Shown piece after piece: positions 1 through 8,238 of a DNA stretch of 64,000 nt (its first letter is position 1; each line of letters starts with the position of its first letter). The translations under genes were made by a program, and so were the position numbers. Origin of the DNA: Hyphomicrobiales bacterium (lineage in GTDB: Bacteria; Pseudomonadota; Alphaproteobacteria; Rhizobiales; Rhizobiaceae); assembly GCA_900467185.1 (NCBI GenBank), contig UBPA01000021.1:1-64000 (forward strand), in the 5' to 3' direction. Under the pieces are notes generated by a model, which was given only the letters and a program-made list of their open reading frames with translations, had not been told where the DNA came from and did not search any database.

Positions 1-204
1 TTGCAGAATGAGGTCAAGATTGCCAAAGACCGGGGAGTCGAGGTTATCAGTATTTGCTGGTATCCGATGGTCGACTGCCCGCCATGGCATGCGCCGCGAT
101 CCCGCAATCGATGGAGCCATGGCTTGATCCGGCAGGATCTGAGCGTCGATCCATCCCTATCAGCTGAACTGATGGCAATGATGCCGCATGCGGCCGCTGC
201 GTAG
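1..204 (+). CDS. C-terminal fragment of a GH1-like glycosidase (partial)
   Basis: The frame is open from the left edge and ends at 204, so only the C-terminal ~67 residues are present. The segment GVEVISICWYPMVD followed by PPWH and a GLIRQ stretch resembles the last strand and helix of TIM-barrel glycosidases of the GH1-like type, where a GICWYP-like motif precedes the final strand. The family call is inferred from this short motif only. The true start lies outside the window; the TTG at position 1 is not a real start. Confidence 0.45.
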   Translation: MQNEVKIAKDRGVEVISICWYPMVDCPPWHAPRSRNRWSHGLIRQDLSVDPSLSAELMAMMPHAAAA

Positions 205-455
205 ATGCTCTTCCCTGGGGCGTCATTATTCCCGTTAGAGTTTGTTGTGCTTACGTTGGAGATTGAGCGACTTGCTTTCCCTGCACTTACGTGACCAACC
301 GGCATTTCCACTCGCCCTCCGACCCGGAGACGCTTCAGGATCTGCCCGTTGTCGAGATGCTGGAGGATACGGGGTTAATCCGGGGCATGTTACCGATGTC
401 GCGCTGCCGTTCGATGGCGTTATCAGGTGCACCAGAAGCGGAACAGGGCGAGGCG

Positions 456-842
456 TCACCGACGATTTCCAGTGTTGTCGTAGCGCAGCGCTGCGGCCTC
501 GACTTTGTCGCCGTTGGCTGCTGCCCACGAGCACAAAGCTTCAAACGGCTCTCGCAGGGAATGGCCGAGGGGTGTGATGGCATATTCCACGCCGATCGGC
601 TGCGTCGGGAGGACAGTTCTCGTCACGAGGCCGTTGCGCTCGAGTCTCTTCAAAGCATCGGCCAGGGACTTGTGCGTGATCCCGTCCAAACGTCGCTTGA
701 TCTCGTTGAAGCGCGAGGGCTTAGGACAGATCACCGTCAGTATCAGAATCGTCCATTTGTCGTCGACTGCCCTGGACCGGCGACAGGAGACCACGCCCTC
801 CGGCGTCGGCCTTTCATAATGTTCAGCTTCAGAAATCTGCAA
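456..842 (-). CDS. HxlR-family transcriptional regulator
   Basis: A winged-helix HxlR-type DNA-binding protein of 128 residues if it starts at the TTG at 842. Seen in the sequence: VDDKWTILIL (the family's conserved GGKWTLLIL position), then RFNEIKRRLDGITHKSLADALKRLERNGLV as helix-turn-helix plus wing, and YAITPLGHSL near the C-terminus. The Cys common before the KW motif is present (SCRRSRAVDDKW). An upstream extension to 1040 is open but would overlap the next gene's start and has no family similarity, so I prefer the internal TTG (no good ribosome site). It is divergent from the phosphoesterase at 1028; whether it regulates that operon is unknown. Confidence 0.75.
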   Translation of the reverse strand: MQISEAEHYERPTPEGVVSCRRSRAVDDKWTILILTVICPKPSRFNEIKRRLDGITHKSLADALKRLERNGLVTRTVLPTQPIGVEYAITPLGHSLREPFEALCSWAAANGDKVEAAALRYDNTGNRR

Positions 843-949
843 TTGGTGGTTGCCAAGGACGTGGAAGTGCGAGCTCGGGGCATACAGCTTCCAGTTTATA
901 TACCATCGTCCGTAAAAGTTTTTGGTGAATCGATCTTTCTCTGGTGGAC

Positions 950-977
950 TTGACAGAATTTGAGTGATTTTTGTCTT
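950..977 (+). promoter_or_regulatory. Candidate promoter of the GTPase conflict operon
   Basis: A perfect TTGACA lies at 950-955, about 70 bases before the phosphoesterase start. The matching -10 with 16-18 base spacing is poor (TGTCTT region), so this is a candidate only. It sits in the divergent gap between the HxlR gene and the operon. Confidence 0.3.
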
Positions 978-1027
978 TTGGGGCGTCCCAATTGGACTAT
1001 GGGCGTGCAAGCAACTGAGGGGAGCGT

Positions 1028-2335
1028 ATGGCTGTATCATTCATTCATTTATCGGATATCCACTTCGGCCAGGAAAAAGGCGGCGAGTTGGAAACCCATG
1101 ATGATGTGAAAGAACGGCTTTTGGTCGATGCTGCCTCTCAAGTGAAAGATATGGGGCTATCGATAGATGGCATCATCGTGACCGGGGACGTGGCGTACGC
1201 AGGCAAGTCCGAAGAGTTCAAAAGTGCGGGTCACTGGCTCGATCGCCTTGCGAAAGGCGTTGGTTGCCGCGAAACCGCCGTGCAGGTAGTGCCGGGCAAC
1301 CATGACATTGACCGCGAAGAAATTTCTGACGGATGCAAGCTCATGCTTGACAGCATATTGCACAGCGGCGAGTCGATGTTTGACAAGTATCTGAACAACT
1401 CAGCTGATTGTGAGGCTCTGTATAGGAAACTTGGCGCTTACTTTGACTTCGCAGAAGGCTACAATTGCTTTCTGGATAAGAAGGGCGGAATTGCCAGCAA
1501 TAAATCCTTTGAACTCGCCCCAGGTCGGTTTATCCGGATTATGGGCTTGAATTCGTCCTTAATGTGTTGGTCTTCTGAGAAGGAGGGGGACCTTTTTCTG
1601 GGCGCGAGACAGCGCGTGCTGCCAATCACGTCCGGCGAGGAGTTAGTGGTCCTATGTCACCACCCCCTTCATTGGTTCAATGACGGGAAGACAGCGCAAA
1701 AGTATATCCGAAATCGAGCGCGCGTCCTGATGACTGGACACGAGCACAAGCCATCGGTGTCTCTGGACACCAGCAAACATGGCCGCGATCTGCTTACCAT
1801 CGCGTCTGGTGCGGCGGTTCCTCCCCATGCCAGCGAGGAATACGGATATACGTACAACATCCTAACATTCGATTGGGACGCCCACCATGATGCTCTTAAA
1901 GTGTCAATCGTTCCGAGAACTTGGTCGGACGACGACATGGATTTCGTTGCCGACGAAGAGTTGTTGAAGGAAACGGGTAATAGCCTTGTTCTGGCTTCAG
2001 CGAATTTCCGCGCAAGTAAGATTGAGGTCGAACTGGAGACACCAGACAACTCTGACGAGGTCGAGTATCCTGAAATGGCAGTCGACCGGATAGTGATAAT
2101 TGAGGAAACGACCGTGCCTGATAGATTCGCAATGGTCCTTCTTAGATTCTTCAGAGATTTATCGCCGACACAGCGAATGCGAATACTTGTGAAAATGGAA
2201 GCGTTGCCGCCGACTTGGAAAGGCGTCATGACCCACGGAATGGAACGGAACGTTGTCGACAAATTGATGCGGGAGGGCCAGTTAGCGAATTTGGAAGCGG
2301 AAATAGAACGAGAACAGACGAACGATTTACATTGA
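1028..2335 (+). CDS. Calcineurin-like metallophosphoesterase, predicted effector of a GTPase conflict system
   Basis: A 435-residue predicted metal-dependent phosphoesterase. All family motifs are visible: DIH at 10-12, GD at 53-54, GNHD at 90-93, CHHPLHW in the middle and GHEH near residue 240, so the dinuclear metal site looks intact. After the catalytic domain a separate ~90-residue helical tail (about 340-435) contains FFRDLSPTQRMRILVKM and an ERNVVDKLMREGQLANLEAEI stretch. It resembles the small death-like adaptor (effector-associated) domains that recruit effectors in these systems; this is inference. It is the first gene of a five-gene operon ending with a GAP1-type protein, and its base composition is more AT-rich than the 8-64 kb DNA. 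The substrate (nucleic acid or nucleotide) is unknown. Confidence 0.85.
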   Translation: MAVSFIHLSDIHFGQEKGGELETHDDVKERLLVDAASQVKDMGLSIDGIIVTGDVAYAGKSEEFKSAGHWLDRLAKGVGCRETAVQVVPGNHDIDREEISDGCKLMLDSILHSGESMFDKYLNNSADCEALYRKLGAYFDFAEGYNCFLDKKGGIASNKSFELAPGRFIRIMGLNSSLMCWSSEKEGDLFLGARQRVLPITSGEELVVLCHHPLHWFNDGKTAQKYIRNRARVLMTGHEHKPSVSLDTSKHGRDLLTIASGAAVPPHASEEYGYTYNILTFDWDAHHDALKVSIVPRTWSDDDMDFVADEELLKETGNSLVLASANFRASKIEVELETPDNSDEVEYPEMAVDRIVIIEETTVPDRFAMVLLRFFRDLSPTQRMRILVKMEALPPTWKGVMTHGMERNVVDKLMREGQLANLEAEIEREQTNDLH

Positions 2336-2351
2336 AGCGGATGGGGTGATT

Positions 2352-3362
2352 ATGGTCGATATTGCATTACATGTCAGAATTTTTGAGGGTAATCCGACTG
2401 ATGACCTCGTTAAGAAGCGGCAGACGGCGATCAAGGAGATTGCGGCCAAGTTCGTCAAGCCTAATACAGTGTCGCGGCTGCTATCTGTCGCGAACGGAGT
2501 GGCCCTAGGAAGTATAGACAATGGTAAGCTTCCGCCTTCCTTGGCCACCGAGGTAGGGGAATCCATAACGAAGGTGTCGCCGTCGTTCGTCAACGAGGGG
2601 CATGACCTCGAGCTAGCGACCTGCGCGATGCTCGCACTCATGACGGCAGTAGAGACGGGCACCAAGTCGAGCAACCTTACTAATGCAGACTACCTAGCCG
2701 TCGGTATATGGTTAGCAATATCATTGCAGGGCGGGGGTAAAAATGAAAGATTTGAGCGTCTGCGGCAGTCGCTTCTCGAACTGTGCAGAGATCACGTCTT
2801 AAAAGCTGCAAACTACGGACGTGTCCGGTCGCAGCCTTCCAAAATCACTGACCTCGCCGCAGACAATAGCAATCTTGGAAATGTTGTCGAAAATCTTAAA
2901 TCCACGATCGCCACGCTATATTCCAATGCGGCAGTTGATCGCGAAGAAATAGACTTGTTGTGGTGGTCCGTTACAGGGTGGAGCGACGCATTGGGCGCAA
3001 AGTACGCGGACGCAAAGCCCCACGTTGCAGCAGTTGCATTGGGGCTAGATGCAGCAAAGCGGCTACGCCGCATGCCGATCGAGCTACACAAAGAGCTGGT
3101 TCTCCGGCGAGTGCCTGAAGGCGAGAGCCTGACCGCCGTGAAACTCGTCAAGGAGCTCGGTGAAGACCGGCAGCGATTGGGCGCGGTCTATGGTTCTGAC
3201 TCCGACGTGATTTCAAATCCAGAAGTCTTTCCTCTCCTCAACGCCCTTGCGTCTGGTTCTGTGGGAAGCATCGGAAAAATCACCTTTTCGATAAGAGATC
3301 TGGCACTGCGAGCTCTGCTGGAAGGCGTGACTTTCGACGTAATTTCAAGGCGCGAGGTCTGA
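2352..3362 (+). CDS. GTPase-associated helical (GASH-like) protein
   Basis: A 336-residue, mostly helical protein with no enzymatic motif that I can see. I start it at ATG 2352, preceded by a GGGG stretch, rather than the in-frame GTG at 2346. Its position between the effector and the GTPases, its size and its all-helical composition (for example EEIDLLWWSVTGWSDALGAK) fit the GTPase-associated system helical family described with GAP1 conflict systems. I assign it mainly by context and general resemblance. It is likely a scaffold or sensor linking the phosphoesterase to the GTPase pair. The gene is 16 bases after the phosphoesterase and 1 base before the first GTPase gene, so co-expression is expected. 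Confidence 0.65.
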   Translation: MVDIALHVRIFEGNPTDDLVKKRQTAIKEIAAKFVKPNTVSRLLSVANGVALGSIDNGKLPPSLATEVGESITKVSPSFVNEGHDLELATCAMLALMTAVETGTKSSNLTNADYLAVGIWLAISLQGGGKNERFERLRQSLLELCRDHVLKAANYGRVRSQPSKITDLAADNSNLGNVVENLKSTIATLYSNAAVDREEIDLLWWSVTGWSDALGAKYADAKPHVAAVALGLDAAKRLRRMPIELHKELVLRRVPEGESLTAVKLVKELGEDRQRLGAVYGSDSDVISNPEVFPLLNALASGSVGSIGKITFSIRDLALRALLEGVTFDVISRREV

Positions 3363-3363
3363 G

Positions 3364-4347
3364 ATGCTCGCGGAATGCCCCCAGGAAAACTGTACCGTCG
3401 GTACAACAGGCCAATGTCTGCTCAACCATGAGCCCGCGGCAACCTGTCCGCATTACACGGCATTGTCGGAGGCACTCGAAACGCGGGGAGAAGAGGAACT
3501 GCTGCCGGAACCCGAGCAGAATCCGTCCTTCTCATCTAGTAACACTCTTACCGAGGATCGCCTTAGTTACCTGATGGGCGGTCGATATTGTACTATGGTG
3601 GGCATTGTTGGACCTCCGGATTCAGGCAAGACGGCGGCGCTGGTGAGCCTATACCTGCTGCTGTCGCACGGGCGGTTGCAAGGTTTCGAATACGCTGACA
3701 GTCGTAGCTTAATGGCTTTCGACGAGATCAGTCGCGGGGCTCGTCGCTGGACAGGTGGAATGCCGCAGCAGATGACACCGCATACCGAGCTTTCCGACGA
3801 TCGGGCGGCGGGCTTTTTACATCTGCGAATTCGAGCTGCGCAGGACAATGTCCCAGTCGATTTCCTTTTGCCTGATCTGCCGGGTGAGTGGTCGACCGCG
3901 ATGGTGGAGGAAAGCCGACATGACCGTCTTGCATTTCTCGAACGCGCGGATGTCATTTGGCTCATGGTCGACGGGGCGCGTTTGGCAAGTCCGACACAGC
4001 GGCAAGGAGCTATCCATCGAACAAAGCTCTACCTGCAACGGCTCAAAGAGTTCTTTCCCGATCTCCCACGGGTGATTCTGGTCGTGACACGAGCTGATCT
4101 TGGCACTGCTAGCGAAAAAACCCTGCAGACTATTTTGACTGAGGGCGTTGCGCTTGGAATCGAAATTACTGTTCAAGCAATTTCGTCTTTTTCCGCAAAT
4201 GCGGAGGTGCCTGCTGGCACCGGCATCGCCGAGCTCATCGAAGCATCAATGGGAAAACAAGCGAATGCAGCCGTGTTCTGGCCCTCATCGAGCGACAACA
4301 TCGGCCGGGCGATTGAAAACGTCGGGCGGGGGGGCGTCGAAATATGA
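3364..4347 (+). CDS. P-loop GTPase (double-GTPase 2-like) with N-terminal Cys cluster
   Basis: A 327-residue P-loop GTPase of the TRAFAC type. Motifs: Walker A GPPDSGKT at 83-90, G3-like DLPGEW at 171-176, and TRAD at 242-245 in the position of the NKxD base-recognition motif. The N-terminus carries four cysteines (C5, C10, C18, C28) that could bind zinc. In family terms it matches one of the paired GTPases (DO-GTPase2 type) of GAP1 systems, thought to act as NTP-dependent switches that license the effector. The next GTPase gene overlaps it by ATGA, so the two are translationally coupled and probably form a pair. Function in this organism is inferred from context. Confidence 0.75.
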   Translation: MLAECPQENCTVGTTGQCLLNHEPAATCPHYTALSEALETRGEEELLPEPEQNPSFSSSNTLTEDRLSYLMGGRYCTMVGIVGPPDSGKTAALVSLYLLLSHGRLQGFEYADSRSLMAFDEISRGARRWTGGMPQQMTPHTELSDDRAAGFLHLRIRAAQDNVPVDFLLPDLPGEWSTAMVEESRHDRLAFLERADVIWLMVDGARLASPTQRQGAIHRTKLYLQRLKEFFPDLPRVILVVTRADLGTASEKTLQTILTEGVALGIEITVQAISSFSANAEVPAGTGIAELIEASMGKQANAAVFWPSSSDNIGRAIENVGRGGVEI

Positions 4348-5234
4348 TTGAGCACTCGATCGTCCTTCTGGGGGGACCGGATTCCGGTAAGACTAATTAC
4401 ATGTCGCGGCTTTGGTTAGCGCTCAATGCCAAACGATCAACCATCGTAGCACCTCGAAATCCGGTGACCATACAATATGTCGAGGGCGGTGCGGAGCACA
4501 TCTTAAGCGGCGTATTCGCCCCACGGTCCGACACAAACTCGCTACCTGACGACCTGACTCTAGACATTCCCGTTCGCCTCGCGAGCGATCCGGACGGCAA
4601 AGAAGTACTTATTTCTGTTCCCGACGTTTCCGGCGAACTTTGGAAGGAGGCCATACAGCGAGGTGACGTTTCACCTGAGTGGATGACTGCTCTAAGGCAG
4701 GCCTCAGGGGCGCTCTTGTTCGTACGAGTTTTGTCGGAAGCCAATGCGACTCCTTTGGACTGGGTCAACTCGGCCGATTACCTAAGCTGGGCGGGAGACG
4801 GTGCGCCTAAGGATGAGAATGGTGAAGAGGTTCTAATCCCGACCCAGGTCGCTCTTTGCCAGATGTTGCGTTTTCTCGATGAAACTCTTTCACGTCCCGA
4901 TGGCAGAGGGCCCAGGGTGGCCGTCCTGATCACTGCGTGGGACCTTGTTGATGAGCATCGCCGTCTTAAAGGCCCGACTGCCTATCTGAAAGACGAGTTT
5001 CCACTCTTTGGAGGTAGGTTGACTGATTGTACCACCTTGGATGTGCGGACGTTCGGCGTCAGCATCGTAGGCGGAGATTTTAAAGATCCGGCCTTCACGG
5101 TGGAATTTCTCGAAGGGACCATTGATGAAATGGGTTATGTCGTGATCGACAAGCCGGAGGGTGAAATCGAACAGAGTAACGATGTAACGCTGCCCGTTGC
5201 TTGGGTAATCGGACCCGTTTTTGAAGATGCGTGA
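4344..5234 (+). CDS. P-loop GTPase (double-GTPase 1-like)
   Basis: A 296-residue GTPase that starts almost directly with its nucleotide-binding loop: GGPDSGKT at residues 10-17. A G3-like VPDVSGELW follows near residue 94, and TAWD in VLITAWDLVD replaces NKxD. It overlaps the preceding GTPase gene by four bases (ATGA) and the next gene by about eight. It resembles the DO-GTPase1 partner in GAP1-type conflict operons, which co-occurs with the DO-GTPase2 type encoded just upstream. The two proteins share the PDSGKT loop but little else obvious, consistent with an old duplication. The target of the switch is unknown. Confidence 0.75.
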   Translation: MIEHSIVLLGGPDSGKTNYMSRLWLALNAKRSTIVAPRNPVTIQYVEGGAEHILSGVFAPRSDTNSLPDDLTLDIPVRLASDPDGKEVLISVPDVSGELWKEAIQRGDVSPEWMTALRQASGALLFVRVLSEANATPLDWVNSADYLSWAGDGAPKDENGEEVLIPTQVALCQMLRFLDETLSRPDGRGPRVAVLITAWDLVDEHRRLKGPTAYLKDEFPLFGGRLTDCTTLDVRTFGVSIVGGDFKDPAFTVEFLEGTIDEMGYVVIDKPEGEIEQSNDVTLPVAWVIGPVFEDA

Positions 5235-7887
5235 ATCTACTATCCATCAGCAGAGACATGGCTACAGGAACGGCCATCAGCTTCTCGAAAGCACGGTGCG
5301 GCTAGATAGGGCCGATCAAGACTCGATCGATAGATTATCCGACCTTTCGGGCCAGATACGACCGGGCGAGGTGGTTCCACCCTACCTCACGATCTATCCG
5401 CTACCGAGCCGCGCGTATCATGTTGTCGCGAGAACCTGGCCAGACCTGACTGCTCCTCGCGCAGGATGTGTCTTGACGAGGAGCCTCCTTATCCCGCGAG
5501 AACAGTGGGCCGCAAACGCCGATTTATGCGATCTGCTGGTAAGTCTGTCTGCACCCGGCATAGAGGAGCTGGGCTCCCTTGGTAGCGAAATTGCTGGCGA
5601 TCCACTTCCTCTCGTGAGCGACGTCCGAACCGCTGAGCTTGTGGAGGCGCTGTTCCTCGAAGCGCGAAAACCAATCGTGGTATTTGAGGCGAAAGACGCG
5701 GAGGCGCTGGCGACAAGACTGGTTACTGCCTTCTGGCCGACGTTCCGTAACGAGTTTTCATTGTGCACCTACGCGTTGGGACCACGCAAAATTGCTGGAC
5801 GAGACTTCGATCTTGTCTTCGCACCCAAAAACGCACGCTCGAAGTTTACCGATTGGTCTGGGCGAAAAATCGAGGCTGGATCGCCGAAAAGCGCTCGCCA
5901 TCGTTGGTCTTCGGCTATTGCCGACGCGATTTTCCAGTCATCCCATCCCACGCTTGCGTCCGGCGATGCGCTCGGCCTTCTAGGCGCCGGCGGTCCAGGT
6001 GACGAGGCAGCGTTCCGAAAGTCTCTACTATGGAACGAATTGGCTGAGAAAGCACCAACCAGCGCGAGCGCGGTCCTGGGAATGCTCGACATCGTAAATT
6101 CTCAGCCCGGATTGGCCTCCAACGCGATGAGCAGCTCGCTGCCCACGCTCAAAGTAGCCATAGGATCAGCGGTCAGGACCATGTCCTCGGCGGACGCGTG
6201 GACTTTCCTGCAGACACTTGTCGGCAAGACCCAGGGACGGGATGCACTCAAGCCAATCGGCATCGAGGCCACAAGGGATGCCGAGAGACTCGCCGCCTCA
6301 GACCCGGAAGCCGCAATCGAATTCATGCAACGTTTTCAGGAAAGCCATACGGTGTTTCCAGTCGACATTATGGGAGGGATTGCCGACGGACTGGGCGCTG
6401 TAAGAGAGCCTATCATCGACTATCAGAGAATACCGCCAAGGGTAGGCACGTTTCTCGTGGCGAGTAGCACTGCCTTCAGCGAAGCGTTGGCGCGCCGTAT
6501 CAGGAGAGGCGAGGTAACACCATCCGTCGTTCTACCATATTTCCAGGCGGGCGACAGTGATTGGTGGGATAGGGCAAGCAGGAGACTCATATCGGAGATA
6601 GATAGCCGCGAGTTCGCTCCGCTCTTGCCCACAGTATTGAACCGACGTTCCGGCGATGACCTTGTTGCTCAGATCACCGAGATAGTACGTCGATCAAGTT
6701 TGCAGTTTCCGGAATTCGATCAAGCACTCGTGGACGCGATACGTGACGACGAGACGATGCGCGTCGTACAGGAATTCGTTGCAGATAATATGCAGGAGGC
6801 TCGTGCTGACCGTTTCCTTGCAACAACCATTCGTCTTGTTCCGAGTGATCTCGAATGGCTTTTAGATGGGCCGATTGAGGGCTCCAGATCGGCGGCCCTG
6901 TTGACGGCTGTGCTATCGGCGCAGGGCGACCGTTCAATAACCGAGGCGCAACGTGACCCTAACATGCGTCGGAATATGTTGAAGATCCTGGCGAGAGATG
7001 TCAAGATTTCCGCCGTCGAGATCGCGAGGATGCTTACTCTGGGCGCCGCCTCGGTCGACGATCACCTCGAGTTCGGGCAACTTGTCCTCGCCGCCTTACC
7101 TGGTGGCCGCTTGCGATCGGATCTTATCAACGCTGTGCTTGAACGCGGTTTTTCGCACGCCGAGTCGACCGACGAGCGCATCGAGCAAATGGTTGAGGAC
7201 CACTTCGAGGAGGTGGGAGCAAGACAAGTGGTTAGATGGAGCGTTAGCGACGGGATTTCTACGGCCCGGCTTGCAGCAAATCTATCAATTCTCACACGTC
7301 TGCCGCAAGATAAACGTCAGGCAGTGGCTAGTTGCGCCGACGATCTTGCGTATCGCCTTTCCAGACGTGGACCTCATGGGATCAATGAAGAAGTCTGTAG
7401 GCTATGGGCGCGTCTCCTTTTGGAAGCCCAGGACTTCTCTCCCAGACATTACCTCATAGCTGCAACGACGAGTGTATCTGCTACCATCGACCTTACAAAA
7501 TCACCGGTCGCGGAGGTGCTCGCAGCGGCATTTCCAGCCGTCTATCGAGAGCTTGTTTCAAAGGATGATGACGATCCCGGACTACTGGGGCTTTTCTTCG
7601 CTCTACCCAGGATGCTTTACGATTGGGATCGGGCGAAGCCGGCACGCCACCGGTTAGTCGACGCTTTCATGAGCGCGAATTGGCCCCCCGCATACCTGCT
7701 TCTTGCCGCTGCCAGAGCCGGAATTGTCGATCGCATCTGTCTCCGCGTTTTGCGGCAACGAGGTGGGAAGAAATACCTGGATCGTGCGGTTGCTGACCTG
7801 GAACGGCTAACACCCGAAGAAATCGCTGTGGTTAGGAAAGATCTCGCTGAGTTTGACGACGTGAAGATGAAGAATGAATGGGACTAA
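5227..7887 (+). CDS. GTPase-associated protein 1 (GAP1)-like protein
   Basis: An 886-residue protein. The N-terminus (QQRHGYRNGHQLLESTVRL, then IDRLSDLSG and PYLTIYPLP) matches the GAP1 N-terminal domain that I know from TRAFAC-GTPase conflict systems. The rest is long and helical with no recognised catalytic site, resembling the middle and C-terminal GAP1 regions. The start is placed at ATG 5227; a TTG at 5221 is also in frame. It is the last gene of the operon and is translationally coupled to the GTPase before it. The proposed role is to sense invasion or hold the GTPases in the off state; I know of no direct test for this subtype. This is the strongest evidence for naming the operon. Confidence 0.8.
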   Translation: MRESTIHQQRHGYRNGHQLLESTVRLDRADQDSIDRLSDLSGQIRPGEVVPPYLTIYPLPSRAYHVVARTWPDLTAPRAGCVLTRSLLIPREQWAANADLCDLLVSLSAPGIEELGSLGSEIAGDPLPLVSDVRTAELVEALFLEARKPIVVFEAKDAEALATRLVTAFWPTFRNEFSLCTYALGPRKIAGRDFDLVFAPKNARSKFTDWSGRKIEAGSPKSARHRWSSAIADAIFQSSHPTLASGDALGLLGAGGPGDEAAFRKSLLWNELAEKAPTSASAVLGMLDIVNSQPGLASNAMSSSLPTLKVAIGSAVRTMSSADAWTFLQTLVGKTQGRDALKPIGIEATRDAERLAASDPEAAIEFMQRFQESHTVFPVDIMGGIADGLGAVREPIIDYQRIPPRVGTFLVASSTAFSEALARRIRRGEVTPSVVLPYFQAGDSDWWDRASRRLISEIDSREFAPLLPTVLNRRSGDDLVAQITEIVRRSSLQFPEFDQALVDAIRDDETMRVVQEFVADNMQEARADRFLATTIRLVPSDLEWLLDGPIEGSRSAALLTAVLSAQGDRSITEAQRDPNMRRNMLKILARDVKISAVEIARMLTLGAASVDDHLEFGQLVLAALPGGRLRSDLINAVLERGFSHAESTDERIEQMVEDHFEEVGARQVVRWSVSDGISTARLAANLSILTRLPQDKRQAVASCADDLAYRLSRRGPHGINEEVCRLWARLLLEAQDFSPRHYLIAATTSVSATIDLTKSPVAEVLAAAFPAVYRELVSKDDDDPGLLGLFFALPRMLYDWDRAKPARHRLVDAFMSANWPPAYLLLAAARAGIVDRICLRVLRQRGGKKYLDRAVADLERLTPEEIAVVRKDLAEFDDVKMKNEWD

Positions 7888-8238
7888 CGGCGTGCCTACC
7901 TGCCCCTGTCGAGTTTGCCAGAGAGACCGATATCTTAAGCTCCATACCTTCGGTTCAATCTGCGTTTCTTCCAGGTAACCCTGCGCCGTAATGCCCGCTA
8001 TGCCACACTTTCAGGACTTATGTTCACGCCCGAGCGTTTTGCATGTGTCCCTGTCCATCTCCTTAGATCTAAGACAATGCGCCGCGTCTCTGGTATTCGG
8101 GCTGCACATGACAGCGTTGTTGAAGTGCCCACAATTGTCATTTCATCCGCTTCGGAAGCGGACTAGATTGAGACTCAGTACACGTTTGGGTTTCACTCTC
8201 GCTCGCTCGCGATAAACGCCAGGAAAAGATCAGCATTC
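7888..8238 (+). other. Intergenic region between two defence modules
   Basis: I see no credible gene in these 351 bases. One short hairpin (CCGCTT/AAGCGG, 8147-8161) is present but has no T-tract, so it is not a clear terminator. An AGGAAAAG sequence just before 8239 can serve as the ribosome site of the next gene. The spacing suggests that the next gene has its own promoter, but I could not pick a convincing one. Confidence 0.5.

Noticed and set aside
7991-8215. 74-codon frame in the gap before the STAND gene
   Set aside because: No ribosome site, odd composition and no similarity to anything I know.
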